Of a DNA stretch of 64,000 nucleotides, positions 34,353-46,727 are shown one piece after another. This DNA comes from Undaria pinnatifida (Eukaryota > Sar > Phaeophyceae > Laminariales > Alariaceae). The translations under genes were made by a program, and so were the position numbers. The stretch is from contig JABAKD010000018.1 of NCBI GenBank assembly GCA_012845835.1, positions 6,255,862 through 6,319,861 on the forward strand. The letters are read 5' to 3'. A model generated the notes under the pieces. It ran no database searches and was not told the origin of the DNA. It saw only the letters and a list, made by a program, of their open reading frames with translations. Every line of letters begins with the position of its first letter. Position 1 is the first letter of the stretch.

Positions 34353-35801
34353 CCCTAAATGAAACATACTGATGAGCATCGGTTTCTCATCGGAGGGCCG
34401 ATGCTACTACTGCTGTTTTTCGATTTTTGTTTTTCGGGGCGCCGTCTCGCTTTCGCCCGCTCGCTTTTGTCACACCATCCAAGGAAAAAGGACGCGCGCC
34501 ACGGTAGAGCGGTGAACCTGTTTTTTCTGCTGAGGCCCTAAGCTTGAGGGGGCGTTATGCCTCACTCAAAAGCTGATTTTGAGAAAGATGACAGTACACC
34601 CCGGCGAAGAATTCCATCCAAGGTGTACATGAAAAAATAATCTTGTTGCAAAAGCAGGACTTAACATTTCGATGTTGAGCTAAGGGGCCCGGTCATCAGA
34701 GCCGTGTTCCTAGCGACATGAAAAAAACAGATCAAGAATCGCGGCGAAAACACGTAACATTCTCGCGAAACGTGATATTTAGTCAGGAATCCGGAGGTTG
34801 AATCGCTGTGCCTTTTTCCTCAAGAATTGATGTCAGGATCCCTGACAAAAACACGTGATTTCGTGTTTTGAAAAAGTGAAATTTCAGAATTTTCAAATGT
34901 CAGGAATCGTACGATTTTGTCAGGATTTCCTGTTTTTTTGTTGCGTTTGTTAGGAAAGGCCCTCAGAAAACACATGCCACACGATTGTAGCACGCGTCGA
35001 AGCGTCGCGGCTCGCAAAAAGTAGGCCCCTGCATAAGCCTTCTTCATGGGAACGTTCCCAACTGGGATACTGCTGCTACTGATGTAACTTTTGCTTCACC
35101 TGCATGTCTGATGTTCCGTCCAACGTTGCGTGCTGTTACCATTGTTCAACATATTCCCCCGGCCGCCGTTGCGTTGCCAGCAGCGAATGGATCGACATTG
35201 AATGTGTACGCGTTCGCGGTGTAGCATCATACATATTCGAAGTACAACCATTAGTCGCTGACAGCACAAAGTGAGTAATGCGCTCATGCGCTTGCGTGAG
35301 ATGGTGCTGGTGACAACAACAGCAGCAGCACCAGCCACCACAACAATAACAGCAACAACAACCACTTTTTTTCCTGGACACACTGTCTGTGGGTGTGAAA
35401 GTCACGGGAAGAAGGGCGTTTTTTGGAGAATATTGAGGTTGACAACGCCGTACTTGGCGCATCTGCTACGGAGTTTACAATTAACCGCGTAGCCAGAGGC
35501 CAGTGATGCTCGTCCCCCGAATCGATACACCCCGTGCCTGATGGATCAACATTGAACCTCTTACAACACAGATCGTGAACGGCTAGTCAGGGTCAGGCAT
35601 CATCCTTCTCTACTGGTACGATGCAGCTCATAAAGCCGATTGCCTGCTACCTGGCTACTGCTGGGCAGCTGGCAGGCTTCCGAAGTGGGTGCGCTCGCTG
35701 CGATCTCCCTCCCCTTTATTACGGCGTCCCGACCTCCTTGAGTAGTCTAGTAAAGTAGTAGTATTTTTAAAGACTAAGCCCTTTGTCCATTCATTTGGGC
35801 T
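34353..35801. other. intergenic, no gene seen
   Basis: A near-palindrome GTCAGGATCCCTGAC lies at about 34831, a CGTGATTTCGTG motif follows, and a CAACAACA-type low-complexity patch lies near 35310-35370. Confidence 0.3.
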
Positions 35802-36210
35802 TGGATTGGGTTGTGGGAAAGGGGGTCCACCATATGGTATTCCCATGTCACAAGGCCTTACCCTCGTTGCCCTTTGCAAACCCATGTCCTCTCTCAGGCC
35901 TCATTCAAGGAATGAATGTTTGGGGAAGGGGGTTGGGTTGGCGTGGTACGGCCTCGACCGTTTGTCACAAATCCGTACCTCACCTATATCGAGTTGCCAC
36001 TTGTATAAAGTTGCTACCATTCACTCGTCACGCGCGCCTTGATGATATAGTGTCTTCCTTTGTGGCAGACCCATGCCACCACAACATTGTGGTGGCTATG
36101 TTGCGGATATCACCCCTATTATTCTAGCTTATACAGACTTCAACCATTACATGTTACCTACCGAGATCCTCTAGTTTTGGTCATGACCACACCAGACCGT
36201 CGTAACATCT
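35802..36210. repeat. duplicated segment, copy 1
   Basis: From CTTGGATTGGGTTGTG to the CCAGACCG..CGTAACA block. Similar to 37591-38012 in the same orientation, with indels. Confidence 0.75.
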
Positions 36211-37590
36211 CCCCCAGCTGAGTGGTCAGAGGAAGGCCAGCCATGCGAAACCCAAGATGGTGTATGCTGACTGTTCTCCAATTGGAAACGTGCAAGCCCT
36301 AGCATACCTAGCCAAGAACTAAACGAGTTATGCGATCTGAAAAACGATGGCGTCGGTCAGGAACTTATCATGTCCCCTGTACCACCTTGGCTATCAGCAA
36401 TAACAATGATCACTGGTTGCGCTGGCCGCAACTGCGCCTCATACCTGGTCGCGACTATCTGGATACTTCGGCATTTGCTGCTGTATTGATCACAAGCACA
36501 CCACCTTATTATTGACATGAATGTTTAAACTCGCTGTCGATTAGACTGTAGCCGTTGCGAGTGGGAGACCAGCGATCCATGATGTCGATATGCTTGGACA
36601 GCTGGTATGCCCCAATCCAAGAGCTTTCCTCGGAGTCCCAAAAATACCATGCCTTGAAGAACATGTATACAGCTCTTAATCTCTACACCTGTCCAGTGAT
36701 TTGACCAAGTACACCTCGGGCGCGGCTATGCTCGTGCGCTCCCCTATCTTACCTCCCCGGCGGCGTCACCTTCTGGTATTGGCATGGTCGTTCAGGCCGC
36801 TTGTGACTGCCGGGTTGCACGTCTGTGACAGCAATATATCACTGTTAATACCTTCGGGGAGCATAGACTAGTCATCAGGAGCAAATATGGTTAGGAAAAA
36901 CAGGAAAACATATACCCGGGTGGCAGCTCTTAGTGTAAATCGCGGGTCTTAATTATTGTGGTCGCCCGTAATAGCTGCATCGGCGCTGAGACCGAGGACG
37001 GAGAAGGTGGAAAAAGGAAGGAAGGGCACGCTGGGGTTGGTTTATATCGTAATGCGCTCGATCTCACCGCAGGGTCGCGTATTTCCTCCGCACAGTCACA
37101 CTGCTTACACGAGCAACAAGGCTACTACACAATGCTTGCTGTATCCCCTCTGCTGTGTACTTTAAAAGTCCTACCTTGGCTCGTCTGGTGAAAAGCTGTA
37201 CCGCGCACTATCGGCCCTTCAAGGAAGCTACAGCAGCACCTGTGGACCACCCCCCGCCGCCTAAAAGAGTGGGGGAGGTTATTCCCGACGCTAGGCGCCG
37301 CTTACTCCCAAGGTCACTGGCCAGCAGAAGGCTAGCCCCGCGGCACGGGGGGGGTGAACACTCCGGCTGATGCCTGGCTAACGCTGGCACGTCTTGCGAC
37401 GACCGTAAGGCACGGTCCATCACCGATTTGTCAAGCGGTGGTTCAATCCGTAGTCACCCTCCCCCTCCTTGTTGCAAGACCGTCCCCAGTGCGGGAAGGC
37501 AGGAGTTAAACACGACTATATTATAACAATCAGGATAGGAGTATCAGTAGTGCTATACCCATACCAAACAGGTGTCGCAAGCTTGGCCTT
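36211..37590. other. sequence between the duplicated segments
   Basis: About 1.4 kb with no recognisable coding domain. Confidence 0.3.
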
Positions 37591-38012
37591 GGATTGGGTT
37601 GTGAGACAGGGAGTCCACTATATCGTTTTCCCATATAATGAGGCCATACTCTCCCGGGGGCACGTTTCAGCCTTGCCCTTGGATGGTATTTTATACCCGT
37701 TGCAGACCCATGTTCTCTCTCAGGACCTCGTTCAAGGAATGCCTGTTTGGGGGGGGGTTGGGTTGGCGTCTCAGGGCCTCGACCTCGTACCTCGCCTATT
37801 GAGTTGACAGTACTCGCTCGGGACGCCAGCCTTTCGCCATTACGTTGCGCCTTGATAGCATCATATTTCCCTTTGTGGCAAACCCACCACAATATTGTGG
37901 CGGCAATATTTCGGCTGCATCCCAATTCTTCTAGCTTGCGCACACTTTAAACATCCATTACATTGTTCCTATTGAGATTTTCTGGGCTTCGTCATGACCA
38001 TACCAGACCGCC
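37591..38012. repeat. duplicated segment, copy 2
   Basis: Same order of blocks as 35802-36210. The pair could be badly diverged LTRs of an old element, but I see no primer site. Confidence 0.7.
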
Positions 38013-38928
38013 GTAACACATCCTTCGACTGCAACGCAGCCAACGTCATGCATTGCCCTGCTGTTCCTCAGTGTACTGCCAACATCCTTTGTTAGGTGGG
38101 ACGTTCGACGAGAGCATCAAACAGCAGCAACCTAACCCATTTCAGTCGGTGACATGAAACATTTTTTTTGCCGTGTTACCCGAGCTTTCTCAACGCCGAA
38201 ACTGGCGTAGAGAATGCCGGGATAGCGTTTGATGACATTTGATTTTCCGGACGGCCACACAAACGGTCAGACAGCTCTATGGTATCAGTTCAACTTCAAT
38301 ACAATGAGGAAAATCGCAACAAGAATGAAAAAAAAAGGCGTGAGTCATGTCTAGAGTGAGATGGGAGGAAAAAACGAAACAGAAACAAAAAAGATGGAAG
38401 GATTTAATCTAGACTCACTTGCCTTGCGGCAGGAGAAAAACAGAAAAAAGAAAATAACTAACGTTGAAGGATAATACCTTGACGCCCTTACTTTTGCTAC
38501 CCAAATCTCGTTTCGGTCGTGATGCACTTTTTATTCCCGTCCCTGGCACTCTTCGTTGGTTTTGAGGCCCTACCAATTTTCTCCGGGGCGTGTGGGAAAT
38601 GGCTTGTCTGGGAGAATGACTTCGTTCAAGCAGCTTGCCGTAGCGCAAAGTCCTGGGCGTGCGACAGTAGTAGTGATAGTAGTAGTAGTAGTAGTAGCTC
38701 CAGCGTGTCATGCGTACCACGCTGCTGATGTTGCTGGATTTTGTAAGCCACATCAAAGCATAAGAGTACGTGTTTTCGGCGTTTGATTGTGAGGGCTAGG
38801 CTAGGAAAGGGATTTATTTAGTGCTACGTGTTGGCACCTACGATAAAATAAACCCGAGAATGTCCCCACGCTGCTCATGCCAGCGGCGCCAAAAACGAAG
38901 TGTTGAAACTCCGTGAGGTTCAGTGAGG
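38013..38928. other. intergenic; short (TAG)n patch
   Basis: A (TAG)n patch lies at about 38670-38698. A basic minus-strand frame spans 38490-38700 and has no recognised domain. Confidence 0.3.
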
Positions 38929-39936
38929 ACGCGTGAAACGAAAGAGGTGAACCACTTTTTTGCATACTATCCCTCAATTTGGGAGCTCAAGACCTCTCCC
39001 AAAAACTTATTTGATTGGAGAAAAATCAAAACTGCTACCGACGAAAACATGCCAGATGGCCTAGGTGCACAGTGTCAAGATACGGCCTCGAAAGGCCTGT
39101 AATTATCCGAATTTGAGATCATTTGGATGGGTTTCGTATTTGATAAGGTTGGCGTTTTATATCCGGGAAAGTTAGGAAATAGATCGGAGGCACGTGCCTC
39201 CGATCTCAAAAGCTATCCGGGGATCTGGTGGAATCGAATAAAGCTACCTCTCTACGAAGGAAACGAAAGTGAGTACTCTCCGAGGACCTGCTCAACTGGC
39301 AGCCCTGCAGGGGGCACTCTGTGTCCCCACCTACAACTCTACATGTGGCGTCGACGGCAGGATAAAAAGAAAAAAAAACTTTCTGCGTTTTTTTCCACTG
39401 CTTTTCTTCGCGTGTTTCTGGCTTCATAGCCAGACGGTTAGAGGTGTGGGAGTGGGTTTTGAGGAGCCGCATCTTCGACTCATGGTCTAGTTCGTAGAAC
39501 CGGAGTTTCCCCGAATCTCCCATATTTCTGCATATGCGACTCATCAGGGTGGGCTAGTGTTAAGATACGGCCTCGAAAGGCCTGTAATTATCCGAATTTG
39601 ATATCGTTTGGATGGGTTTCGTATGATAAGGTTGGCGTTTTATATTCGGGAAAGTTAGGAAATAGATCGGAGGCATGTGCCTCCGATCTCAGAAGCTATC
39701 CGGGGCTCTGGTGGAATCGAATAAAGCTACGTCTCTACGAAGGAAAATATAGTGAGTACTCTCCGAGGACCTGCTCAATTGGCAGACCAGCAGGGGGCAC
39801 TCTGTGTCCCCACCTATAACTCCACAACAAGAACCACGCCCAAAAAAATGACCTACTTTTGACGATTTGGGGTTAAGAGCCCCGTCACTCAGAAAGCTTT
39901 CCAGGCGAAAAGTGCTACCTGTATCGTAACACGCGT
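38929..39936. mobile_element. MITE-A copy split by a TRIM insertion
   Basis: The left half, 38929-39072, ends in the GGCCTAGGTGCACA block. The right half, 39827-39936, resumes at ACAAGAACC and ends TGTATCGTAACACGCGT. In intact relatives these two blocks are contiguous. Confidence 0.75.
39073..39826. mobile_element. TRIM-like miniature LTR retroelement (754 bp)
   Basis: Two direct repeats, 39073-39343 (271 bp) and 39558-39826 (269 bp), start TGT, end ACA and differ by scattered substitutions. The 214-bp interior starts two bases after the left repeat with TGGCGTCGACGGCAGG, a plausible tRNA primer site. A purine-rich CAGGGTGGG lies before the right repeat. Nothing is encoded. Each repeat contains a palindrome centred on CGGAGGCACGTGCCTCCG. 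Target duplication is imperfect (ACAG/ACAA). Confidence 0.8.
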
Positions 39937-41320
39937 CTGAGGTGATGAAAATATGCCAAAATTGGATTTGATGTGTCTGCGTCGCAGATTGCCAGGACCG
40001 ACAACACCGAAAATGGAAAAATCGAAAGAGGGTTCCCCTATTAATGGGAGTGACCTAATAGAGCGAATGTGAACGAACAAAACAACAAAAAAAAGTATTT
40101 TCGGAGGTTTAGTGAGGAATATACGTTCCCGGGCAACGCTCTCTAAAGGAATGCCTGGTACCTGGTAGTTTTTTTTCTGGCGGGATAACTCACGGAGGCT
40201 TTCCTAGGGTGGGGGTGGTCGTTAGAGAGAGGGGGTTAGGTGGGGCTAGGGCTAGGGGCAACGGGTATACCGTAAATTCCACACGATGTCCAAATTCTAG
40301 AAAACTTTACGATAGCCGTATACGTATATCGAGTATTCCCACTGTTACTACCGTATCCTACATATACGGTTACAATGCGGGCCGGCAAAAGAGCCCCCAG
40401 AACATTCTCGTGGCCCGGGGGCTCGAAAACTGCTGAGGCTTCCGGTTTAAGCTTGCGCCTATCAGTGCGCCACACACTTATTGGAGAGTTAGTGTAGCAA
40501 TCAAACAAGTACCGTTCGCGTTGCGTGTCTCCAGGCTCGAGTTTTTTTCAACGTAAACAGCTACCCGTAAGGACATGCGTGTACACACCCCCCGAGAGGG
40601 TGGACGTGCTATGGTGTGTACCTAGTACCACGTAGAGCCGATGAAAGTATGGGGTATATACGTACCGAAAAGTGCTGTTGTGCGTACGTACCTGCTGCAC
40701 CTAACCTGGTGTATCAACTCATGTACGTGCACGCAGTACACGCATCACAATACCAGGTTATGAGCCTCGTTCTTTGACGCACTGCACTTGTAAATTTGAA
40801 TTGAACCGAACCGGATCGAACCGAACCCAGCGGGTAACGAAAAACTAAAACACAACACACAACACCGAAGCCAGTCCAGCCCAGTCCAGCCAGGCGATAC
40901 CGTTGCGGCTGCGGCCGCCCTTGCAACGATGTCAAGATAGTCGAATTTCGGGGCTCGCCGTCCGCGATGAACACCCCTACACCAAGTATGAGTTCCAAAT
41001 TTACGATTGAGCCAACGCCAATGGGGACTTTTCCCACCCTCGCATGCCCGAATCTCCATGTCTCACCCGCTCGTGACTTTCCGACCCCCCCCCCCGAAAA
41101 AAAAACAAGAGGATATCTGTGACTACTGAAACAGTAGCACCAGTATACAGCAGCACAGCAATACCTGGTATATGTACCAGCAGGGTTGGGTTGGGTTAGT
41201 TTGGGACTGGGTTCAATTGGTTAGGGGTTACCACAGTTCACAAACATCCACGAGCGCATAGCTAGAGTTACAGTATATTTTTATTATATATTGTCGCGAA
41301 AAAGGGCATATTCAGCGTTT
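39937..41320. other. intergenic, no gene seen
   Basis: No exon-like frame or tandem array. Short GAACCGAACC and CCAGTCCAGCC words occur near 40800-40900. Confidence 0.3.
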
Positions 41321-41439
41321 TCTTCCCCCGTCGACTAACGTCGAAATGTGCATACACACTTCATATACGCTTTCTGCGTGATAATTCTGGCAGAAAGAGT
41401 CCCTTGGGGGGCTCGATTCGCGTTGGACTGCGCGTACAC

Positions 41440-41700
41440 CCCTTGCGCTGGCTATCACGACACAACAATCCCTGGGATCGTCGCAGTCGCAACGCAGGGC
41501 TCGCCGCACACGTTGAAGATCCCCACACTCCTGTATTTCGCGAGAAGAGCCCATTCAGCACTTCCTTCCCTCATCGACTCACGTCCAATTGTGCACACAC
41601 ATCCCTTGCGTTAGGCGATCACGACCCGAAGAAGTTTTGGCGTCGTCGCAACGCAGCCCTCGTCGACTCGAGGCGAATTGTGCATACACACCTCTTGCAA
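41440..41700 (-). pseudogene. two degenerate copies of the last exon of copy B
   Basis: On the minus strand, 41452-41530 matches the 3' part of the last exon including the stop region (CACGTTGAAGATCCCCACA, GGGATCGTCGCA), with an inserted direct repeat. A shorter, more diverged copy lies at about 41613-41665. Both lie just downstream of the real exon. Confidence 0.65.
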
Positions 41701-41841
41701 ATGCGTGAGCTGCGGTGGGTTACGGATGTCTGAATGCCTCGACCCCCGCTACTCCCCAGCTGGGGATCAGATCAGAGGATAGGTAGCAGGAGAGTCCTCT
41801 CTCCGGGTAGTGTGGGGCTCGGGCAAACTTTTGGTAGGCAA

Positions 41842-41970
41842 TCATGACACGTGGACCTCTGGGATCGTCGCAACGCAGGGTTCTCCATCAACGTTGAAGA
41901 TCCCCACGCCGTCATACCCAGGCAACCCCTCGCTGTTTGTGCGGAGCTTGGGCACACATTTCTCGAAAAT
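41842..41970 (-). CDS. copy B exon 6 (last)
   Basis: Acceptor CTGAAG|ATTTTC. 42 codons and TGA at 41844-41842. It encodes IFEKCVPKLRTNSEGLPGYD and onward. Confidence 0.9.
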   Translation of the reverse strand: MFEKCVPKLRTNSEGLPGYDGVGIFNVDGEPCVATIPEVHVS

Positions 41971-44900
41971 CTTCAGCGCGGATAAAGAGAAAAGAAGACA
42001 AGCGGGTCGGGACATTTTTAACATTAGCTTTGGAATTCAGGTCAGGCAAGGAGTAACGAGAGCGTGCGGCGCGGAACATTTTCTAAAGTTTGGCAGAAAA
42101 AAAATAATCCGAGGCGCGGGGGGGATTTGGTGGAGAGAAAAACTACGAATGCCTCAGCCGGAGGGGGGGACAGAGCTAGTACGCACACACCTCTGGAATA
42201 TCTTGATTCGGGTCGGTTAAACAGCTAGGAGAACGTGCGGGACGGGATTTTTTTTACGTTTGGAGCTTGAGGTTAGGACTCTCTACAACATTTAGCCGAT
42301 ACCAAAACCAACGAAAAAAACGCCGGCCGGGGGGGGGGTGGGGGGGATTGAAAGGAGGGCAAGGGGGGAGGTAGCACATGGCAAAATTAAATCTATAATG
42401 CACGATTTTCGGATACAGGCTGGAAAACCTTGCGTTCTTGTTAATTTTTGCATAATAACGCCTACTTTTACCCTTGCCTTTTTCTTCTGCAGCTGTGCCG
42501 GTGTCGCAGGCTCCCCCTCCGTCCCGCTTACGGTAACTCGCGCCCCGATAGCTGCACCCGGTGGTGGCTCAATGATCTTCACCACGCTGTGATCAGCCGA
42601 GGATGCGCAGAGTACCTAAACGTTTTTACCAAAAGCGCGTGTGCGGGCGCGGGGGGCGGGGAGAGGCGTTATCGCGATATATCGGGGACTTAGATTATAT
42701 GTTGTCGACAAAAATAGAGTTTAAAGGGCGAGGCGAGGCTTGTTCCTCCAAGCATCATTTCCAAGGCGTCTCCTTTCTTCGCCCGAGACCATCCAGCCTC
42801 GGCCAGGTCTTCTGGCGCCCTTCTTGAAGTCGCGGCGGCGGTGGCAATGTCAGGCAGCAGTGGTGGTGCTCGGGGCGAAAGCATCTGCAAACCCCAACAT
42901 AACACTACAGCGCTTCTCGTAGAGCGCTCCATTTTCCCTCCCCTCGGGGGAGGAGAGGATAGGGGGAGAGAGGCGAGGCGGGGGCGAGGGGGAGGGGGAG
43001 GGGGGGGGGGGCGAGGGGGGGTGGCGAAGGGGGGGTGGGCTCACCATTCCTTCACTCTTGAACCCGCCCAGGTTGCGGGCCTTGAGGTTAGCCAGCACGG
43101 TCACCCTCCTCCCCTGCATTTCTTCTAAGGTGTAGTTCGCTCTCAGCCCCGACGCGATCATGCGGGTCTTGCCCTGAAACAGAGAGCAAGGGCATATGTT
43201 AGGGTTGACTTGGGTTTGCTTGGGTTAGGGTGGGGAGCGGCAGCACGGGTGGGTGAGAGCCTGGATGGGAGGGTAGGTGGGTGGGTGGGTTAGTGGTGGT
43301 GTGTGTGTGGGGGTACTCATTACATGCATGGCCGTAGTCATATGACCATGTAGACCCTCGAATCCCTACAATCCAGGGACGGAGCATGTCGGGTTTTCAC
43401 CGACCAGGCAGATACTGCTTGCACCAAGCGCGAAGCGCCGCGAGGCGTTCGGCGAGTCGCATGAAGGGTGAGCTGCATCCTTCCAAGAACCGCTTGAGAG
43501 GCGGACTTGCATATGCATGACAGCTTCAACGAGTTAATTTAATTTTCCGGTATGACCACTTCCACAGACAGCGATGGGTATACTTAATGAGGGTAGTACT
43601 TCGCTGGGCTACCGTTCACCAATGATTCCACACTTGTTCCAAGACATGTATTTCAAAATATGCCGGTGCACATGTACCGGGGTTAACCAATTGCCCACCC
43701 AAACTATAAGTTTTACGTCCTGCCGACGACGATACTTGATGAGGGAACATGGGCTAGCACTACTACAGAAGGGGTCTCCCAAACAAGGCGGTCTGAGTAA
43801 GGCGGTGTCCCGACATGAGGCGGTCTGAGTAAGGCGGTGGCCCGACATAGGGCGGTCTGAGTAAGGCGGTGTTCCGACATAGGGCGGTCTGAGTAAGGCG
43901 GTGGCCCGACATAAGGCGGTCTGAGTAAGGCGGTGTCCCGACATAAGGCGGTCTGAGTAAGGCGGTGTCCCGACATGAGGCGGTAAAAATTGCTTGGAGA
44001 GCCGGGGAATTGCACTCATAACCCGGAATGAATAAGGCTGATTCCCCCATAAGGCGGTCATATGTAGCTCTAGCACCCCACCACCTTCCGGGGAACCTCT
44101 ACTGTGCTCGAAAAGCTAAGTCTAACAAACAATTCTACCCGCCCAAACTAAGCCTTACCAGCACAATATACACCACAACGGAGCAGAGAACAGCAGCGCT
44201 TTTCGCGCGGGCGGTCGGAGCCCTGTTGGGAGATAACGAACGATCTGTTAGAAAATAAAAATCCCACACTATGTATCTCAACACACAACTCAAGAACATT
44301 CTCGAACCGGCGCTGTGGGAAAGACGACACCGATACCGATACAGTTTACTTTTGGTCAGGCGGCGCATTTTGTCAATGTTCAACATACAGTCAAACCCCG
44401 CTTAAAGACGCATATCGGTACTTTTTTTCAAGGCGTCTTTAACGCGGGGAATCGTCTTTAAGATTCCGGGGACGATAACGCACCATCCCCGGGGCCGATG
44501 GAGGCATAACATACATCAAAAGACGCGCCGTTGCAGCAGGTATACTATAACGAAACGAGAATCCACAAATCTGACCGTCACAACGTTGCCGTGGTTGAAA
44601 GTGGAATGTACTTAAAAACCAAGTTTATACAGTAGTTGCCGCACCCCACCGCCCGAAATAAAATGCTCCGAGAAGTGGGTTCAATGTTGCAGGATGAAGG
44701 TTATTATGACTGCAGTGAACTCTCTCTCTCGGTTGGTGTCGACTGTGTTTTTCTTATTATCTTCTCGTCCTCATGTTGGAAACCTCGCCGATATATCATT
44801 CACCACCTCTGTTCCAACTTTGACATGTCAAATCCTACCTGATAAGGACACAGATGGACATCAACTCAGAAAAACGGTGAAGATAAACAACGCTAGACAA

Positions 44901-46692
44901 CAACAAGAAGAGAACCTGCTCTCTTCTGGCAGTCTGTGCACATTCTCTGCTGCCCGTAGCCTTCGTCTCCGATGCCCACACCACAAAACCCATGCATGGC
45001 TCGCCCGCAAGGGCACTGGTGAATCGCTGAGACCGGGACAGATTTCATCTTGCATGTTGGTTCACCACACGCTTTCGTGTGGGAGGCAGACGGACCGTCA
45101 GCAGACGAAAGGAATCTATCCATGTCCACGCAGCAGCAGCAGCAGCAGCAGCAGACCGCTCTCTGGCAGTCTACAGGTGTGCTGCACCATTTTTTGGGGG
45201 GCCCCGCAGCGTAAACAATACACCCCCCCTTAAACTTGTACATCTGCGGGGCACCCTGGTTCAGATTTTTTTTTCGTCTTTATAGCGGGGAGTTGACTTA
45301 AGAAGTGCGTCTTTAAGCGGGGTTTGACTGTACCTCAGTCGGCGTTCAGCAATAATCATGATCGGACTTCGATCTCGTGATGGAACGAACCCGCGTCGTG
45401 CCGGTAAAGGCCACGCAAGAGGAGAAGATAGAGTCGAAGATTTTATGTTGATCCATGCTCTAAGAGGCGGGGAAGTTGCCCGCGTCGTCGTGCGCTCTTG
45501 CCCCAAACTTGCCCAAACGTCTAATTCTTGCCCGTTGAAGGGCGATCGAGACTGTTTGCCTCCGTTTTCTACGCACCAGCCACCATTGGGTTTTTAACAG
45601 TAGCCTAGTTGGCGCCTGCCCCGCAACACCGATCAGCGGCCGTAGTATGAAAACGACGCTGTCGTTCAGTTCGTCTCTCGAAGAGTGTCGAGCACGAGGA
45701 AGTCGCCGCTTCAAACATCAGAGGAAGCCATTTTTTTCTTCAAAACTGAAAAATTCCAGGGCTTTTCACGGATCGGGTCAAATCTCGCGGGTCTGGTCGC
45801 GTCGGGTCAGCTGACCCGACCCGACCCATGATAATTTCGAGACGTCTTGGCCCAACCCGACCCGACCCGCCAGAATATCGAGACGTCTTGACCCGACCCG
45901 ACCCGACCCGACCCGACCCGCGAGATTTTGAAATCCTCCTGATCCGACCCGACCCGACCCGCCACAATCCGGGTGAACCGCGAGATGCGGGTTTCATGCG
46001 GGTCAGGTCGATATGACCCGTGACATTTCTCACGGGTCAAAGTCCAAAAGTCACGGGTCAAAGCATGTATACCTCCGTCGGTCGGTTGGCCCTTGGTCCC
46101 TCGTACTTTTCCCAGGATGTCGTGTTCTATGGTTCTTTCTACCGGTATTGTTCGCAGCAGCATTTTGTGGTGTGCGCGCGAAAGATGAGAAAGAAACCGC
46201 AACCCACACGCATGGGTAATTAGCCACGCCCGTAGCGCTAGACCACCAGGTCGATCCGACGAGCGACCCGACGAACGAGCTAGTTATCTATGCAGTCTCC
46301 GGGCCCGGGCAAGCAGCCTAGCTGAGCCGCCTCCGGCAGCAAGCCCACAACTGGGGCGGTGGATCTGTCAGCAGGGGCTGCAATCCACGAGGATACGTTG
46401 TCTGCTGCTGCTGGTGCTTGCTGCTGCCAGAGTGCTACTACTGCTGTGCTGTTGCTGCTTCGACGACGACTGCTCTTGCTTTTTTACGTTCGGTCACATT
46501 TCGTACTGGTATGATAATTCTCGAGCTAGCTTCTACTACTGTATCTATCTTCTATCTATGCAGTCTCCAGCCCCGGTAAGCAGTCTCTAACTCAGCCGCC
46601 TCCGGCAGCAAGCCCACAACTGGGGCGGTGGATCTGTCAGCAGGGGCATCCGCGAGAATCCAGGGTCTGCTGCTGGTGCTTGCTGCTTCCAG

Positions 46693-46727
<35 letters not shown>

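Noticed and set aside
34366-34405. CTGATGAG followed by a 7-bp stem, resembling a hammerhead ribozyme core
   Set aside because: No GAAA follows the stem and the other two helices cannot be formed.
38490-38700. Basic minus-strand frame that might be an extra exon of copy A
   Set aside because: No similarity to any part of copy B and no convincing acceptor.
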